This document shows, piece after piece, positions 28,422-36,508 of a DNA stretch of 64,000 nt; position 1 is the first letter of the stretch; each line of letters starts with the position of its first letter. The DNA lies in NCBI RefSeq assembly GCF_028021195.1, contig NZ_CP115668.1, forward strand, positions 1,984,001 to 2,048,000, written 5' to 3'. The stretch is from Cutibacterium equinum. Its GTDB lineage: Bacteria > Actinomycetota > Actinomycetes > Propionibacteriales > Propionibacteriaceae. The notes beneath the pieces are model-generated. The model had not been told where the DNA came from, searched no databases, and was given only the letters and a program-made list of their open reading frames with translations. Made by a program: the position numbers and the translations under genes.

Positions 28422-28598
28422 ATGTGCCGACCCGTCAAGTGTGACGTCTGTGGCAAGACAACCTGGGCCGGATGTGGCCAGCACATCGACCAGGTCAAGG
28501 CACAGGTGCCGCCCTCCCAGTGGTGCGATGGCCACCACACTGCCGCCGAGAAGTCAGCCGCCACGTCACCGCGTCGCCGCTTCAGACTGTCGCGCTGA
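28422..28598 (+). CDS. Small Cys/His-rich protein, possible zinc ribbon
   Basis: The 58-residue protein begins MCRPVKCDVCGKTTWAGCGQHIDQV. The early C-x-x-C pair, further Cys at WAGCG and WCDGHH, and nearby His could bind one zinc ion. Very similar short proteins occur in many actinobacteria, but no function is known to me. GGAAAGGA precedes ATG 28422. A basic tail (SPRRRFRLSR) may touch nucleic acid. It lies 119 bases upstream of typA in the same direction and may share its transcript. Confidence 0.7.
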   Translation: MCRPVKCDVCGKTTWAGCGQHIDQVKAQVPPSQWCDGHHTAAEKSAATSPRRRFRLSR

Positions 28599-28717
28599 CC
28601 CGCTCATTCGTAGCTCGCCCCTGCCCTGACCTACACTTCACGGTGGCGCGTTTTCGTCCGCCGACACCCCGCGGCCTCGTCGCGGTGTCCCGTCCTCGAT
28701 CTGAACCGGAGTTCTGC

Positions 28718-30580
28718 ATGCCCGTACGCAAGGATCTGCGCAACATCGCCATCGTGGCCCACGTTGACCACGGAAAGACCACACTGGTCGACGCGATGCT
28801 GTGGCAGTCGGGAGCCTTCCGCGAGGGCGCCGACGTCGAAAAGCGCGTCATGGACTCGATGGACCTCGAGCGCGAGAAGGGCATCACCATTCTCGCCAAG
28901 AACACCGCCGTCAAGCACGTCATGAGCGACGGCGAGGAAATCACCCTCAACATCATCGACACCCCCGGACACGCCGACTTCGGTGGCGAGGTCGAGCGCG
29001 GCCTCGAGATGGTTGATGGCGTCATCCTCCTCGTCGACGCATCCGAGGGTCCCCTCCCCCAGACCCGCTTCGTGCTGCGCAAGGCCCTGGCCAAGAAACT
29101 CCCGCTCATCCTCGTCCTCAACAAGGTCGACCGCTCCGACGCCCGCATCGACGAGGTTGTCGAGGAGACCTACGACCTGTTCATGGATCTTTCCGACGAC
29201 GACGACACCTCCCTGCTCGACGTCCCCGTCGTCTACGCCTCTGCGAAGGCCGGACGCGCCTCTCTCAACAAGCCCGAGGACGGCGGGATGCCCGATTCCC
29301 CCGACCTTCAGCCGCTGTTCGACTGCATCCTCGAGAACATCCCGGCACCCACCTACAAGGAAGACGGGGTGTTGCGCGCCCATGTGACCAACCTCGACGC
29401 TTCCCCCTACCTCGGTCGTCTGGCCCTGTGCCGCGTCGTCTCCGGAGAGATCGTCAAGGGCCAGACGGTGGCTTGGTGCAAGCGCGACGGTTCGGTGCAG
29501 AACGTCAAACTGTCCGAGCTGCTCATGACCGAGGCCCTCGAGCGAGTCCCCGCCGAGAAGGCTGGCCCCGGTGACATCGTCGCCATCGCCGGCATCCCCG
29601 ACATCACCATCGGCGAGACCCTCTCGGACCCCGAGAACCCGGATCCGCTGCCCCTCATCCACGTCGACGAGCCGTCGATGTCGATGACCATCGGCATCAA
29701 CACCTCGCCGCTGTCAGGCCGGTCCGGTGACAAACTCACCGCCCGTCTCGTCAAGGCCCGCCTCGATCAGGAACTCATCGGTAACGTGTCCATCAAGGTG
29801 GCCGACACCGATCGTCCCGACATGTGGGAGGTTCAGGGCCGCGGTGAGCTGCAGCTGGCCGTCCTCGTCGAGCAGATGCGCCGCGAGGGATTCGAGCTCA
29901 CCGTCGGCAAGCCGCAGGTCGTCACCAAGACCATCGACGGCAAGCTGCACGAGCCCTTCGAGCGGGTCACCATCGACGCCCCCGAGGAGTTCATGGGGGC
30001 CGTCACCCAGATGATGGGCCTGCGCAAGGGCCAGATGATGCACATGGTCAATCACGGTTCCGGCTGGGTGCGCATGGAGTTCATCGTGCCGGCTCGCGGG
30101 CTCATCGGCTTCCGCACCGAATTCCTGACCCAGACCCGAGGCCAGGGCATCATGAACCAGATCTTCGAGAACTTCCAGCCGTGGGTGGGCGAGCTGCGCA
30201 CCCGTCAAAATGGCTCGATGGTCGCCGACCGTCAGGGAGTCGTCACCTCCTACGCCCTGTTCAACCTGCAGGAGCGCGGCACAATGTTCGTCTCCCCCGG
30301 CGAGGACACCTACGAGGGCATGGTCGTTGGCGAGAACTCCCGCCCCGACGACATGGACGTCAACCCCACCAAGGAAAAGCACCTCACCAACGTGCGCTCC
30401 TCCACCGGTGACGAACTGGAACGCCTCATTCCGGCCACCAAACTCTCAATGGAGCAGCAGCTGGAGTTCTGCCGTGAGGATGAGTGCCTCGAGGTCACCC
30501 CGGACGTTGTTCGTATCCGCAAGACTGAGCTAAACGCCCACGAGCGGGCCAAGGCTCGCACTCGCGCGAAGAACAGTTGA
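28718..30580 (+). CDS. typA: GTP-binding protein TypA/BipA
   Basis: This 620-residue translational GTPase associates with ribosomes and helps assembly and stress adaptation. G1 is IVAHVDHGKTTLVDAML, the switch I segment is EREKGITI, G3 is IIDTPGHADFGGEV and G4 is LNKVDR. EF-G-like domain V and the BipA-specific C-terminal domain follow (RGLIGFRTEFLTQTRGQGI; MVVGENSRPDDMDVNPTKEK). ATG 28718 is chosen from family alignment (MPVRKDLRNIAIVAH); the frame is open further upstream. The length is that of a complete protein. Confidence 0.97.
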   Translation: MPVRKDLRNIAIVAHVDHGKTTLVDAMLWQSGAFREGADVEKRVMDSMDLEREKGITILAKNTAVKHVMSDGEEITLNIIDTPGHADFGGEVERGLEMVDGVILLVDASEGPLPQTRFVLRKALAKKLPLILVLNKVDRSDARIDEVVEETYDLFMDLSDDDDTSLLDVPVVYASAKAGRASLNKPEDGGMPDSPDLQPLFDCILENIPAPTYKEDGVLRAHVTNLDASPYLGRLALCRVVSGEIVKGQTVAWCKRDGSVQNVKLSELLMTEALERVPAEKAGPGDIVAIAGIPDITIGETLSDPENPDPLPLIHVDEPSMSMTIGINTSPLSGRSGDKLTARLVKARLDQELIGNVSIKVADTDRPDMWEVQGRGELQLAVLVEQMRREGFELTVGKPQVVTKTIDGKLHEPFERVTIDAPEEFMGAVTQMMGLRKGQMMHMVNHGSGWVRMEFIVPARGLIGFRTEFLTQTRGQGIMNQIFENFQPWVGELRTRQNGSMVADRQGVVTSYALFNLQERGTMFVSPGEDTYEGMVVGENSRPDDMDVNPTKEKHLTNVRSSTGDELERLIPATKLSMEQQLEFCREDECLEVTPDVVRIRKTELNAHERAKARTRAKNS

Positions 30581-30595
30581 TGAACCCCTGACCAG

Positions 30596-30650
30596 ATGGC
30601 CGTGGCGTTGCAGTTGCCCCTGACTAGGCAAGCTGCAGCGCCACTGCCAT
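30596..30650 (+). terminator. Terminator-like hairpin after typA
   Basis: A long interrupted stem pairs GTGGCGTTGCAGTTGCC with GGCAAGCTGCAGCGCCAC, with ATGGC and GCCAT beyond, starting 16 bases after the typA stop. No U tract follows. Confidence 0.5.
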
Positions 30651-30754
30651 ATCGCACCAATTGCACCGCCCCCAGGGGGCCGGTAAACCGCGTCGAGGCG
30701 TCGACGAAAAGGCGTATTATCCTCTCGCCCACATTCTCGAAAGGTGTTTGATCC

Positions 30755-32449
30755 ATGCAGTCCTCCCGCGCTGCCAGTCTGGCAGCCGCACTGGCCTTAT
30801 CTTTGTCCGCCGGGATCGTCGGTACTGCTCATGCGGAACCCACCACCCCTCCCACCACCACGGATTCCTCTTTGCGTCCCGCATCGCCCGCTCGCGTTTC
30901 TGAGGATCCTGCTGCCCCGGTGACGACGTCTGCCCCCGAGGAGAACTCCCCGTCAGAGCCAACTCTTTCTTCCAAGGCAACCTCATCGGCCACTGAATCG
31001 GAAACGCCGAGCGCACCGGCCACCCCGAAGACCTCCGCAACATCGACGCCCCATGAGACAGTGCGCACAGCCGTGCGATCGGTCCAGGGCGAGCAGCCGA
31101 CGTGGATCTACATCGCTACCGACCTGCGCACCGGCGCCTCGACCTCCTTCCGCTCCATGGGGAAGATCCAGGCAGCCTCCCAGGTCACCATCCGGGGCGA
31201 CGAGCGCAACGGCTGGACCCCGGTCCTGTACCACGGTAAGAAGGGCTGGATTCCCACCAACACCATGACGACGACCCGCCCGCAGTCGATGTGGATTTAC
31301 GTGTCCTCCGACCTGCGCACCGGCGCCTCGACCTCCTTCCGCTCCATGGGACACACCCGTGCCACGGCCGCCGTCATCCGCCGTGGCCCGAACAACCACG
31401 GCTGGGCCCCGGTCCTGTACCAGGGCAAGCAGGGTTGGGTGCCGGCCAGCACCTTGACGACGACCCGCCCGCAGACGATGTGGGTGTACCTGTCCTCCGA
31501 CCTGCGCACCGGCGCCTCGACCTCCTTCCGCTCCATGGGACACACCGCCTCGACCCACGCCCTGGTTCGCCGTGGCCCGAACCGCAACGGCTGGATCCCG
31601 GTCCTGTACAAGAACACTCAGGGCTGGGTTCCTGCCAGCACGGTGACGACCTGGCACCCGCAGACCCAGTGGATCTACGTCGAGACTGACCTGCGTACCG
31701 GCGCCTCGAACTCCTTCCGCTCCATGGGACGCACCCATGCCACGACCGCCATGGTCCGACGTGGCCCGAACCGCAATGGCTGGGCCCCGGTCTTTTACAA
31801 GGGCAAGCAGGGCTGGCTGCCGGGCCACACCGTCACTTCCACCCGTCCGCAAACCTTCTGGGTGAAGAAGAACCAGACGATGCGGGCTGGCGCCTCGACC
31901 TCCTTCCGCTCCATGGGCACCGCCTACCAGGGCACCCGCGTCGTCCGTCGCGGCCCGAACCGCAACGGCTGGATGCCAGTCGTGTTCAACAAGATGCAGA
32001 GCTGGATCCCGGTCTCGGCGGTGTCCTCCCGCCCCGTGTCGGTGCCGGTGAGCCTGCCGATCAACAACTCGGGCGCTCATCTTGACCGTCGCTGCATGAC
32101 GGGGACCGTCATCTGCGCCTCGAAGAGCCAGCGCAAGCTGTGGATGGTTCAAAACGGGCGCATCCTCATCACCTTGGACGCTCGCTTCGGACGTCCCAGT
32201 ATGCCCACCACCGAGGGCGTCCACACCGTGTACTGGAAGGACAAGCATCACGTGTCGGGCATCTACGGATCCCCGATGCCGTACTCGATGTTCTTCCACA
32301 ATGGCGAGGCCATCCACTACTCGTCGGACTTCTCCCGTCGTGGATGGAATGGCGCCTCTCACGGCTGCATCAACATCCGCAACATGAACGGCCTGAAGTG
32401 GCTGTGGGACCACACCCCGACTGGTCGCAAGATGATCGTCTTCAAGTGA
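30755..32449 (+). CDS. Exported L,D-transpeptidase (YkuD) with five SH3-like repeats
   Basis: The 564-residue protein has a Sec signal peptide ending AGIVGTAHA, then a Ser/Thr/Pro-rich wall-spanning region to about residue 105. Five tandem 63-residue SH3-like repeats follow, each with DLRTGASTSFRSMG (or close variants) and GPNRNGW. The C-terminal YkuD domain has IHYSSDF and the active site SHGCINIRNMNGLKWLWD with its catalytic Cys. It should form or remodel 3-3 peptidoglycan crosslinks or attach proteins, with the repeats binding the wall. At DNA level the repeats have an exact 189-bp period. Upstream is TATTAT (30715-30720) as a possible -10 box. Confidence 0.93.
   Translation: MQSSRAASLAAALALSLSAGIVGTAHAEPTTPPTTTDSSLRPASPARVSEDPAAPVTTSAPEENSPSEPTLSSKATSSATESETPSAPATPKTSATSTPHETVRTAVRSVQGEQPTWIYIATDLRTGASTSFRSMGKIQAASQVTIRGDERNGWTPVLYHGKKGWIPTNTMTTTRPQSMWIYVSSDLRTGASTSFRSMGHTRATAAVIRRGPNNHGWAPVLYQGKQGWVPASTLTTTRPQTMWVYLSSDLRTGASTSFRSMGHTASTHALVRRGPNRNGWIPVLYKNTQGWVPASTVTTWHPQTQWIYVETDLRTGASNSFRSMGRTHATTAMVRRGPNRNGWAPVFYKGKQGWLPGHTVTSTRPQTFWVKKNQTMRAGASTSFRSMGTAYQGTRVVRRGPNRNGWMPVVFNKMQSWIPVSAVSSRPVSVPVSLPINNSGAHLDRRCMTGTVICASKSQRKLWMVQNGRILITLDARFGRPSMPTTEGVHTVYWKDKHHVSGIYGSPMPYSMFFHNGEAIHYSSDFSRRGWNGASHGCINIRNMNGLKWLWDHTPTGRKMIVFK
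31121..32065 (+). repeat. Five tandem 189-bp repeats inside the L,D-transpeptidase gene
   Basis: The segment GACCTGCGCACCGGCGCCTC recurs at 31121, 31310 and 31499, with a near copy at 31688 and a diverged one at 31877, each exactly 189 bases apart. The central copies are nearly identical and the last is most diverged. The right boundary is approximate. Confidence 0.9.
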
Positions 32450-32460
32450 TCTGAATCACG

Positions 32461-32494
32461 AACGGCCCGCCTCCTCGTGAAGGCGGGCCGTTTT
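32461..32494 (+). terminator. Terminator of the L,D-transpeptidase gene
   Basis: An 11-bp stem (ACGGCCCGCCT ... AGGCGGGCCGT) with an 8-nt loop is followed by TTTT, just 12 bases after the stop codon. Confidence 0.85.
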
Positions 32495-32589
32495 CACGTC
32501 CTCGGGCAATCACAGGGCGACGACGGCCGGTGCTGGCCCAGTGTGTCCACGAGCAACGCTGGCCACGCAGCCACGAGTTCCCTCCGACA

Positions 32590-32635
32590 CATGACACCGG
32601 ACACAGGACACCGGACACCGGACACAGGACACACA
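32590..32635. repeat. Short tandem GGACAC(C/A) repeat
   Basis: Copies of GACACCG and GACACAG alternate about six times in 46 bases between two convergent terminators. It is AC-rich with no coding potential. Confidence 0.75.
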
Positions 32636-32672
32636 AAACAGTGGCGCCGCACCCGAAGGTGCGGCGCCACTG
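32631..32672 (-). terminator. Strong terminator of the transcarboxylase operon
   Basis: On the minus strand a perfect 15-bp stem (CAGTGGCGCCGCACC ... GGTGCGGCGCCACTG) closes on a C(TTCG)G tetraloop and is followed by TTTTGTGTG. It starts 20 bases after the 1.3S stop. Confidence 0.9.
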
Positions 32673-32691
32673 TGGTCTTGCGTACCGGGGG

Positions 32692-33054
32692 TCAGCCCAG
32701 AGCCACCAGGCCCTGGCCACCCTGGACGGCGTCACCGACAGCCACCAGGATGCCCTTGACGGTGCCATCGGCCGGGGCGTTGATCTCGGTCTCCATCTTC
32801 ATGGCCTCGAGGGTCAGGAGCACCTGACCAGCCTTGACGGCGTCACCCTCAGCCACGAGGATCTTGGCGACGGTGCCGGCCAGCGGGGCGGGAACCTCGC
32901 CCTCTCCGGCCTTGCCAGCGCCACCACCGGAGGTCTTCATCGGGCCACCGGAGCCGCCTCCAAACAGAATCGGCGCCATCGGCGTATTAGGGGTCTTGTC
33001 AACGTCAACGTCCACGTCGTATGCGACGCCATTGACGGTCACCTTGAGCTTCAT
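32692..33054 (-). CDS. Methylmalonyl-CoA carboxytransferase 1.3S subunit (biotin carboxyl carrier)
   Basis: The 120-residue biotinyl protein matches the Propionibacterium 1.3S subunit in start and layout: [20 protein letters not shown], a Gly/Ala-rich linker, then the biotinyl domain [20 protein letters not shown] with biotinylation site [16 protein letters not shown]. The Lys of AMKM carries biotin, which shuttles carboxyl between the 12S and 5S active sites. It is the last gene of the operon, before a strong terminator. A biotin ligase must act in trans. Confidence 0.96.
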   Translation of the reverse strand: MKLKVTVNGVAYDVDVDVDKTPNTPMAPILFGGGSGGPMKTSGGGAGKAGEGEVPAPLAGTVAKILVAEGDAVKAGQVLLTLEAMKMETEINAPADGTVKGILVAVGDAVQGGQGLVALG

Positions 33055-33069
33055 GTCAGTTTCTCCAGG

Positions 33070-33312
33070 TCAACGAATCGAATGGTTCTGCTGAGCCCTG
33101 CGTCCCTGACGGACCCAGGTCTCACTCGGGGCGAAACGGACGGCCTGAACCTTTCCGTCGTTGCCCAGGTAAGCCGAAACGGCGGCGCAGATGACGGCGA
33201 GCACGTCCTCAGGAACGTCCTTGCTGGTCTTCTTGAGCCGGGAAACCTCGGCCTCCAGCGCCGCGAGTCGCTTGTTCAGCGTCTCGATGACGAGTTCATT
33301 GTTCTCACTCAT
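33070..33312 (-). CDS. Small coiled-coil subunit-like protein of the transcarboxylase operon (MmdE-like)
   Basis: The 80-residue protein begins MSENNELVIETLNKRLAALEAEVSRLKK, a short coiled coil, then PEDVLAVICAAVSAYLGNDGKVQAVRF. The latter resembles the small accessory (epsilon/MmdE-like) proteins of decarboxylases and acyl-CoA carboxylases. The gene lies between the 12S and 1.3S genes, 15 bases from the latter. A role in holding the complex together is plausible but unproven. It is not one of the three classical transcarboxylase subunits. Confidence 0.7.
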   Translation of the reverse strand: MSENNELVIETLNKRLAALEAEVSRLKKTSKDVPEDVLAVICAAVSAYLGNDGKVQAVRFAPSETWVRQGRRAQQNHSIR

Positions 33313-33338
33313 CTTGTCCTCCCATCAGCCTTGTTCAC

Positions 33339-34913
33339 TCAGCACGGCATGACGCCGTGCTTCTTGGCCGGACGGGACTGACGCTTGGTGGCGTAGATCT
33401 CCAGTGCGGCGGTGATCTTGCGACGAGTGTCGGCGGGATCGATCACGTCATCAACCTGTCCACGGGCGGCAGCCACGTAGGGGGTGTTGAAGGCGTTGCG
33501 GTACTCCTCGATCTTGGCAGCACGGGTGGCCGCGGGATCCTCGGACTCCTTGATCTGACGACGGAAGATGACGTTGGCAGCGCCATCGGCACCCATCACC
33601 GCAATCTCGGCGCTCGGCCAGGCGTAAACGGCGTCGGCACCCAAGTCACGGTTGCACATGGCCAGGTAGGAGCCGCCGTATGCCTTGCGCAGCACCACGG
33701 TGATCTTCGGGACGGTGGCCTCGGAGTAGGCGTACAGCATCTTCGCACCGTGGCGAATGATGCCGCCGTACTCCTGCTGGACACCGGGCAGGAAGCCAGG
33801 AACGTCCACCAACTGCACCAACGGGATGTTGAAGGAGTCGCAGAAGGTGATGAACTCGGCGGCCTTGTCGGAGGCGTTGATGTCGAGGCAGCCCGACATG
33901 ACCTTCGGCTGGTTGGCCACGATGCCGACGGTCCGACCGTTGACACGGGCGAAGGCGGTGACGATGTTGGTCGCCCAGCCTGCCTTGACCTCGAGGTAGT
34001 CGCCCCAGTCGACGATCTTGGCGATGACGTCGCGGACGTCGTAGCCCTTCTTGCCATCCAACGGCACGATGTCGCGCAGTTCAGGCTGCGGGGAGACGTC
34101 GTTGTTGGGGTTGGAGATCTGGGCGTCCTCGGTGTTGTTCTGCGGCAGGAAGCTCAGCAGCTTCTGCGCGATGAGCACCGCGGCGTCGTCGTCCTCAGCC
34201 ACGAAGTGGATGTTGCCCGAGGTGGACATGTGCGCATCGGCACCACCCAGATCGTCAGCACTGACCTCCTCGCCGGTGACCGACTTGATGACTCCAGGCC
34301 CCGTGATGAACATGTGGGCCTTCTTCGTCATGATGATGAAGTCGGTCAGGGCCGGGGAGTAGGAGGCGCCACCGGCGCACGGCCCGGCGATGATGGCGAT
34401 CTGCGGCACGACGCCCGAGAGCTTGACGTTCGCGTAGAACATCTTGCCGTAGCCCGACAGCGAGTCGATGCCCTCCTGGATTCGGGCGCCGCCCGAGTCG
34501 TAGAAGAACAGGAACGGGGTGCCGGTCAGCAGGGCCTGCTCCATCGTCTCGACGACCTTGATCGACTGGGTCTCACCAGCGGAACCACCCATGACGGTGA
34601 AGTCCTGGGAGGCGACGTGCACCGGGCGACCGTGGATGGTCGCGCGTCCGGTGACGACACCGTCGGCGGGAACCTCGGCCTTGTCCATGCCGAAGAGGGT
34701 GGTGCGGTGCTTGCGGAACGCACCCACCTCGTCGAAGGAGTAAGCGTCAACGAGGTTGTCGATGCGCTCACGGGCAGTTTGCTTGCCCTTCTCACGCTGC
34801 TTCTCGAGTCGAGCCTCGCCGCCGCCGACCTCCACGTTGTGGCGCTCGTCGGCAAGCTGCTCGATTCGGCCGGCCATGGTGTCGGCCAGCTTGATTGGTT
34901 TCTTCTCAGCCAT
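33339..34913 (-). CDS. Methylmalonyl-CoA carboxytransferase 12S subunit
   Basis: The 524-residue crotonase-fold carboxyltransferase moves carboxyl from methylmalonyl-CoA to biotin, giving propionyl-CoA. Diagnostic segments are FLFFYDSGGARIQEGIDSLSGYG, AGPCAGGASYSPALTDFI, VANQPKVMSGCLDINASDKAAEF and VDVPGFLPGVQQEYGGIIRHGAKMLYAYSEATVPKITV; the GGAS and YGG loops bind CoA. The protein keeps the usual N-terminal and C-terminal halves of the family (AccD- and AccA-like). It lies 15 bases after the 5S stop. A 1144-residue open frame on the opposite strand is a shadow. Confidence 0.96.
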   Translation of the reverse strand: MAEKKPIKLADTMAGRIEQLADERHNVEVGGGEARLEKQREKGKQTARERIDNLVDAYSFDEVGAFRKHRTTLFGMDKAEVPADGVVTGRATIHGRPVHVASQDFTVMGGSAGETQSIKVVETMEQALLTGTPFLFFYDSGGARIQEGIDSLSGYGKMFYANVKLSGVVPQIAIIAGPCAGGASYSPALTDFIIMTKKAHMFITGPGVIKSVTGEEVSADDLGGADAHMSTSGNIHFVAEDDDAAVLIAQKLLSFLPQNNTEDAQISNPNNDVSPQPELRDIVPLDGKKGYDVRDVIAKIVDWGDYLEVKAGWATNIVTAFARVNGRTVGIVANQPKVMSGCLDINASDKAAEFITFCDSFNIPLVQLVDVPGFLPGVQQEYGGIIRHGAKMLYAYSEATVPKITVVLRKAYGGSYLAMCNRDLGADAVYAWPSAEIAVMGADGAANVIFRRQIKESEDPAATRAAKIEEYRNAFNTPYVAAARGQVDDVIDPADTRRKITAALEIYATKRQSRPAKKHGVMPC

Positions 34914-34928
34914 GGTTGGCGATCATCC

Positions 34929-36422
34929 TCACGCAGGCTCGACGGTCACCTGGTGGCTGTTGCCACCAACCGTCACGTTGTAGTTGACCGGTCCGGTGAT
35001 GCCGGCAGCGCCGGTGCCCTCCGCCTCGGCCTTCATCTGAGCCTCGGTCATAGCGACGCTCTTCGGGCCCTCCGGGCGCTCCTTGAAGAACTTCGGGGCA
35101 ACTCCCGGGAACAGGGCGTTGGTGAGGACGTCCTCGTCGGTGCCGTCGAAGCCCTCAAGGCCCTTGGCCTGCTCAACCAACTGATCCCACTCGGGGTCGA
35201 GCAGGTCGGCGGGACGGCAGTCGATCGGCTCCTTGCCGGTCTGCTTCTTGGCCATCTCGACAATGTCGGGGTTGAGATCACCAATCGGCTTGCCGTAGTA
35301 ACCAAGCATGAGGTCAGCGAACTCGGCGGTGAGGTTCTTGTACTCGCCGTTGCCCATGAGGACGTTGAACACAGCCTGGGTTCCCACGATCTGGGACGAC
35401 GGGGTGACCAGCGGCGGGTAACCGGCATCCTTGCGGACGCGCGGCACCTCCTTGAGGACCTCGTCCATGCGGTCGCCAGCGCCCTGGGCCTCGAGCTGGG
35501 ACTCCATGTTGGACAGCATTCCGCCGGGGATCTGGGACTGGAAGATGTTGGTGTTGACCAGGGTCTTCGACTCGAACCTCTTGTACTTGGGACGAATCTT
35601 CTTGAAGTGGTCACGGATCTTGAGGAGGCGATCCATGTCGAGGTCGGTGGTGTACTCGGTGCCTTCGAGCATCTCGACGAGGGACTCGGTCGGGTTGTGG
35701 CCCGGGCCCAGCGACAACGAGGAGATGGCGGTGTCAACGACGTCGACACCGGCCTCGATGGCCTTCTGCAGGGTGACCAGGGTGACGCCCGTGGTGGAGT
35801 GGCAGTGCAGGTTGATCTGCACGTCGGGGTGGTTCTCCTTGATGCCCTTGATGATGTCGAAGGCGGGCTGGGGCTTGAGGAGGGCTGCCATGTCCTTGAA
35901 GGCGATCGAATCAGCACCCATGTCGATGAGGCGATCGGCCTGCTTGATGAAGCTCTCCGGGGTGTGAATCGGGGAGGTGGTGTAGCAGATGGTGCCCTGA
36001 GCATGCTTGCCGGTCTTCTTGACCGCAGCCATGGCGTGCTCGAGGTTACGCGGGTCATTCAGTGCGTCGAACACACGGAACACGTCCATGCCGTTCTCGG
36101 CCGACTTCTCGACGAACTTGTCGACGACCTCATCGTTGTAGTGACGGTATCCCAGGAGGTTCTGGCCACGCAGCAGCATCTGCAGCCGGGAGTTCGGCAG
36201 CAGCTTGCGGAAGGTGCGCAGACGCTCCCACGGGTCTTCGTTGAGGAATCGGATGCAGGAATCGAAGGTAGCTCCACCCCAGCACTCAACGGACCAGAAG
36301 CCTGCAGCATCGATGTCGGCACAGGCATCGACCATGTCCTCCATGGCCATGCGGGTGGCAAGCAGGCTCTGATGCGCGTCGCGGAGCACGAGCTCGGTAA
36401 CGCCAATCTTTCGCGGACTCAT
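34929..36422 (-). CDS. Methylmalonyl-CoA carboxytransferase 5S subunit
   Basis: The 497-residue TIM-barrel subunit transfers carboxyl from biotin to pyruvate, making oxaloacetate. It resembles the carboxyltransferase domain of pyruvate carboxylase. ELVLRDAHQSLLATRM holds the metal-binding Asp, FWSVECWGGATFDSCIRFL the substrate site, SIAFKDMAALLKP the carbamylated Lys and INLHCHSTTGVTLV the metal-binding His pair. It is the first gene of the operon 5S-12S-small protein-1.3S and opens the Wood-Werkman cycle typical of propionic acid bacteria. Confidence 0.96.
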   Translation of the reverse strand: MSPRKIGVTELVLRDAHQSLLATRMAMEDMVDACADIDAAGFWSVECWGGATFDSCIRFLNEDPWERLRTFRKLLPNSRLQMLLRGQNLLGYRHYNDEVVDKFVEKSAENGMDVFRVFDALNDPRNLEHAMAAVKKTGKHAQGTICYTTSPIHTPESFIKQADRLIDMGADSIAFKDMAALLKPQPAFDIIKGIKENHPDVQINLHCHSTTGVTLVTLQKAIEAGVDVVDTAISSLSLGPGHNPTESLVEMLEGTEYTTDLDMDRLLKIRDHFKKIRPKYKRFESKTLVNTNIFQSQIPGGMLSNMESQLEAQGAGDRMDEVLKEVPRVRKDAGYPPLVTPSSQIVGTQAVFNVLMGNGEYKNLTAEFADLMLGYYGKPIGDLNPDIVEMAKKQTGKEPIDCRPADLLDPEWDQLVEQAKGLEGFDGTDEDVLTNALFPGVAPKFFKERPEGPKSVAMTEAQMKAEAEGTGAAGITGPVNYNVTVGGNSHQVTVEPA

Positions 36423-36480
36423 GGCTCCATGATTCCACGTGAGGACCGAGCGCGGACCAAGTGGGTCGGTATTTCAAAGT

Positions 36481-36493
36481 TGAACAATGTTCA
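36481..36493. promoter_or_regulatory. Short palindrome upstream of the transcarboxylase operon
   Basis: TGAACAATGTTCA is a palindrome around one central base, about 60 bases upstream of the 5S start. It could be an operator for a dimeric regulator, but no partner gene is evident and such short palindromes occur by chance. Confidence 0.3.
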
Positions 36494-36508
36494 GTCGTTG
36501 GCGTTCAG

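Noticed and set aside
28472-28717. N-terminal extension of TypA by 82 residues
   Set aside because: The extension overlaps the small Cys-rich gene in another frame and is not part of the TypA family, which starts at MPVRKDLRNIAIVAH.
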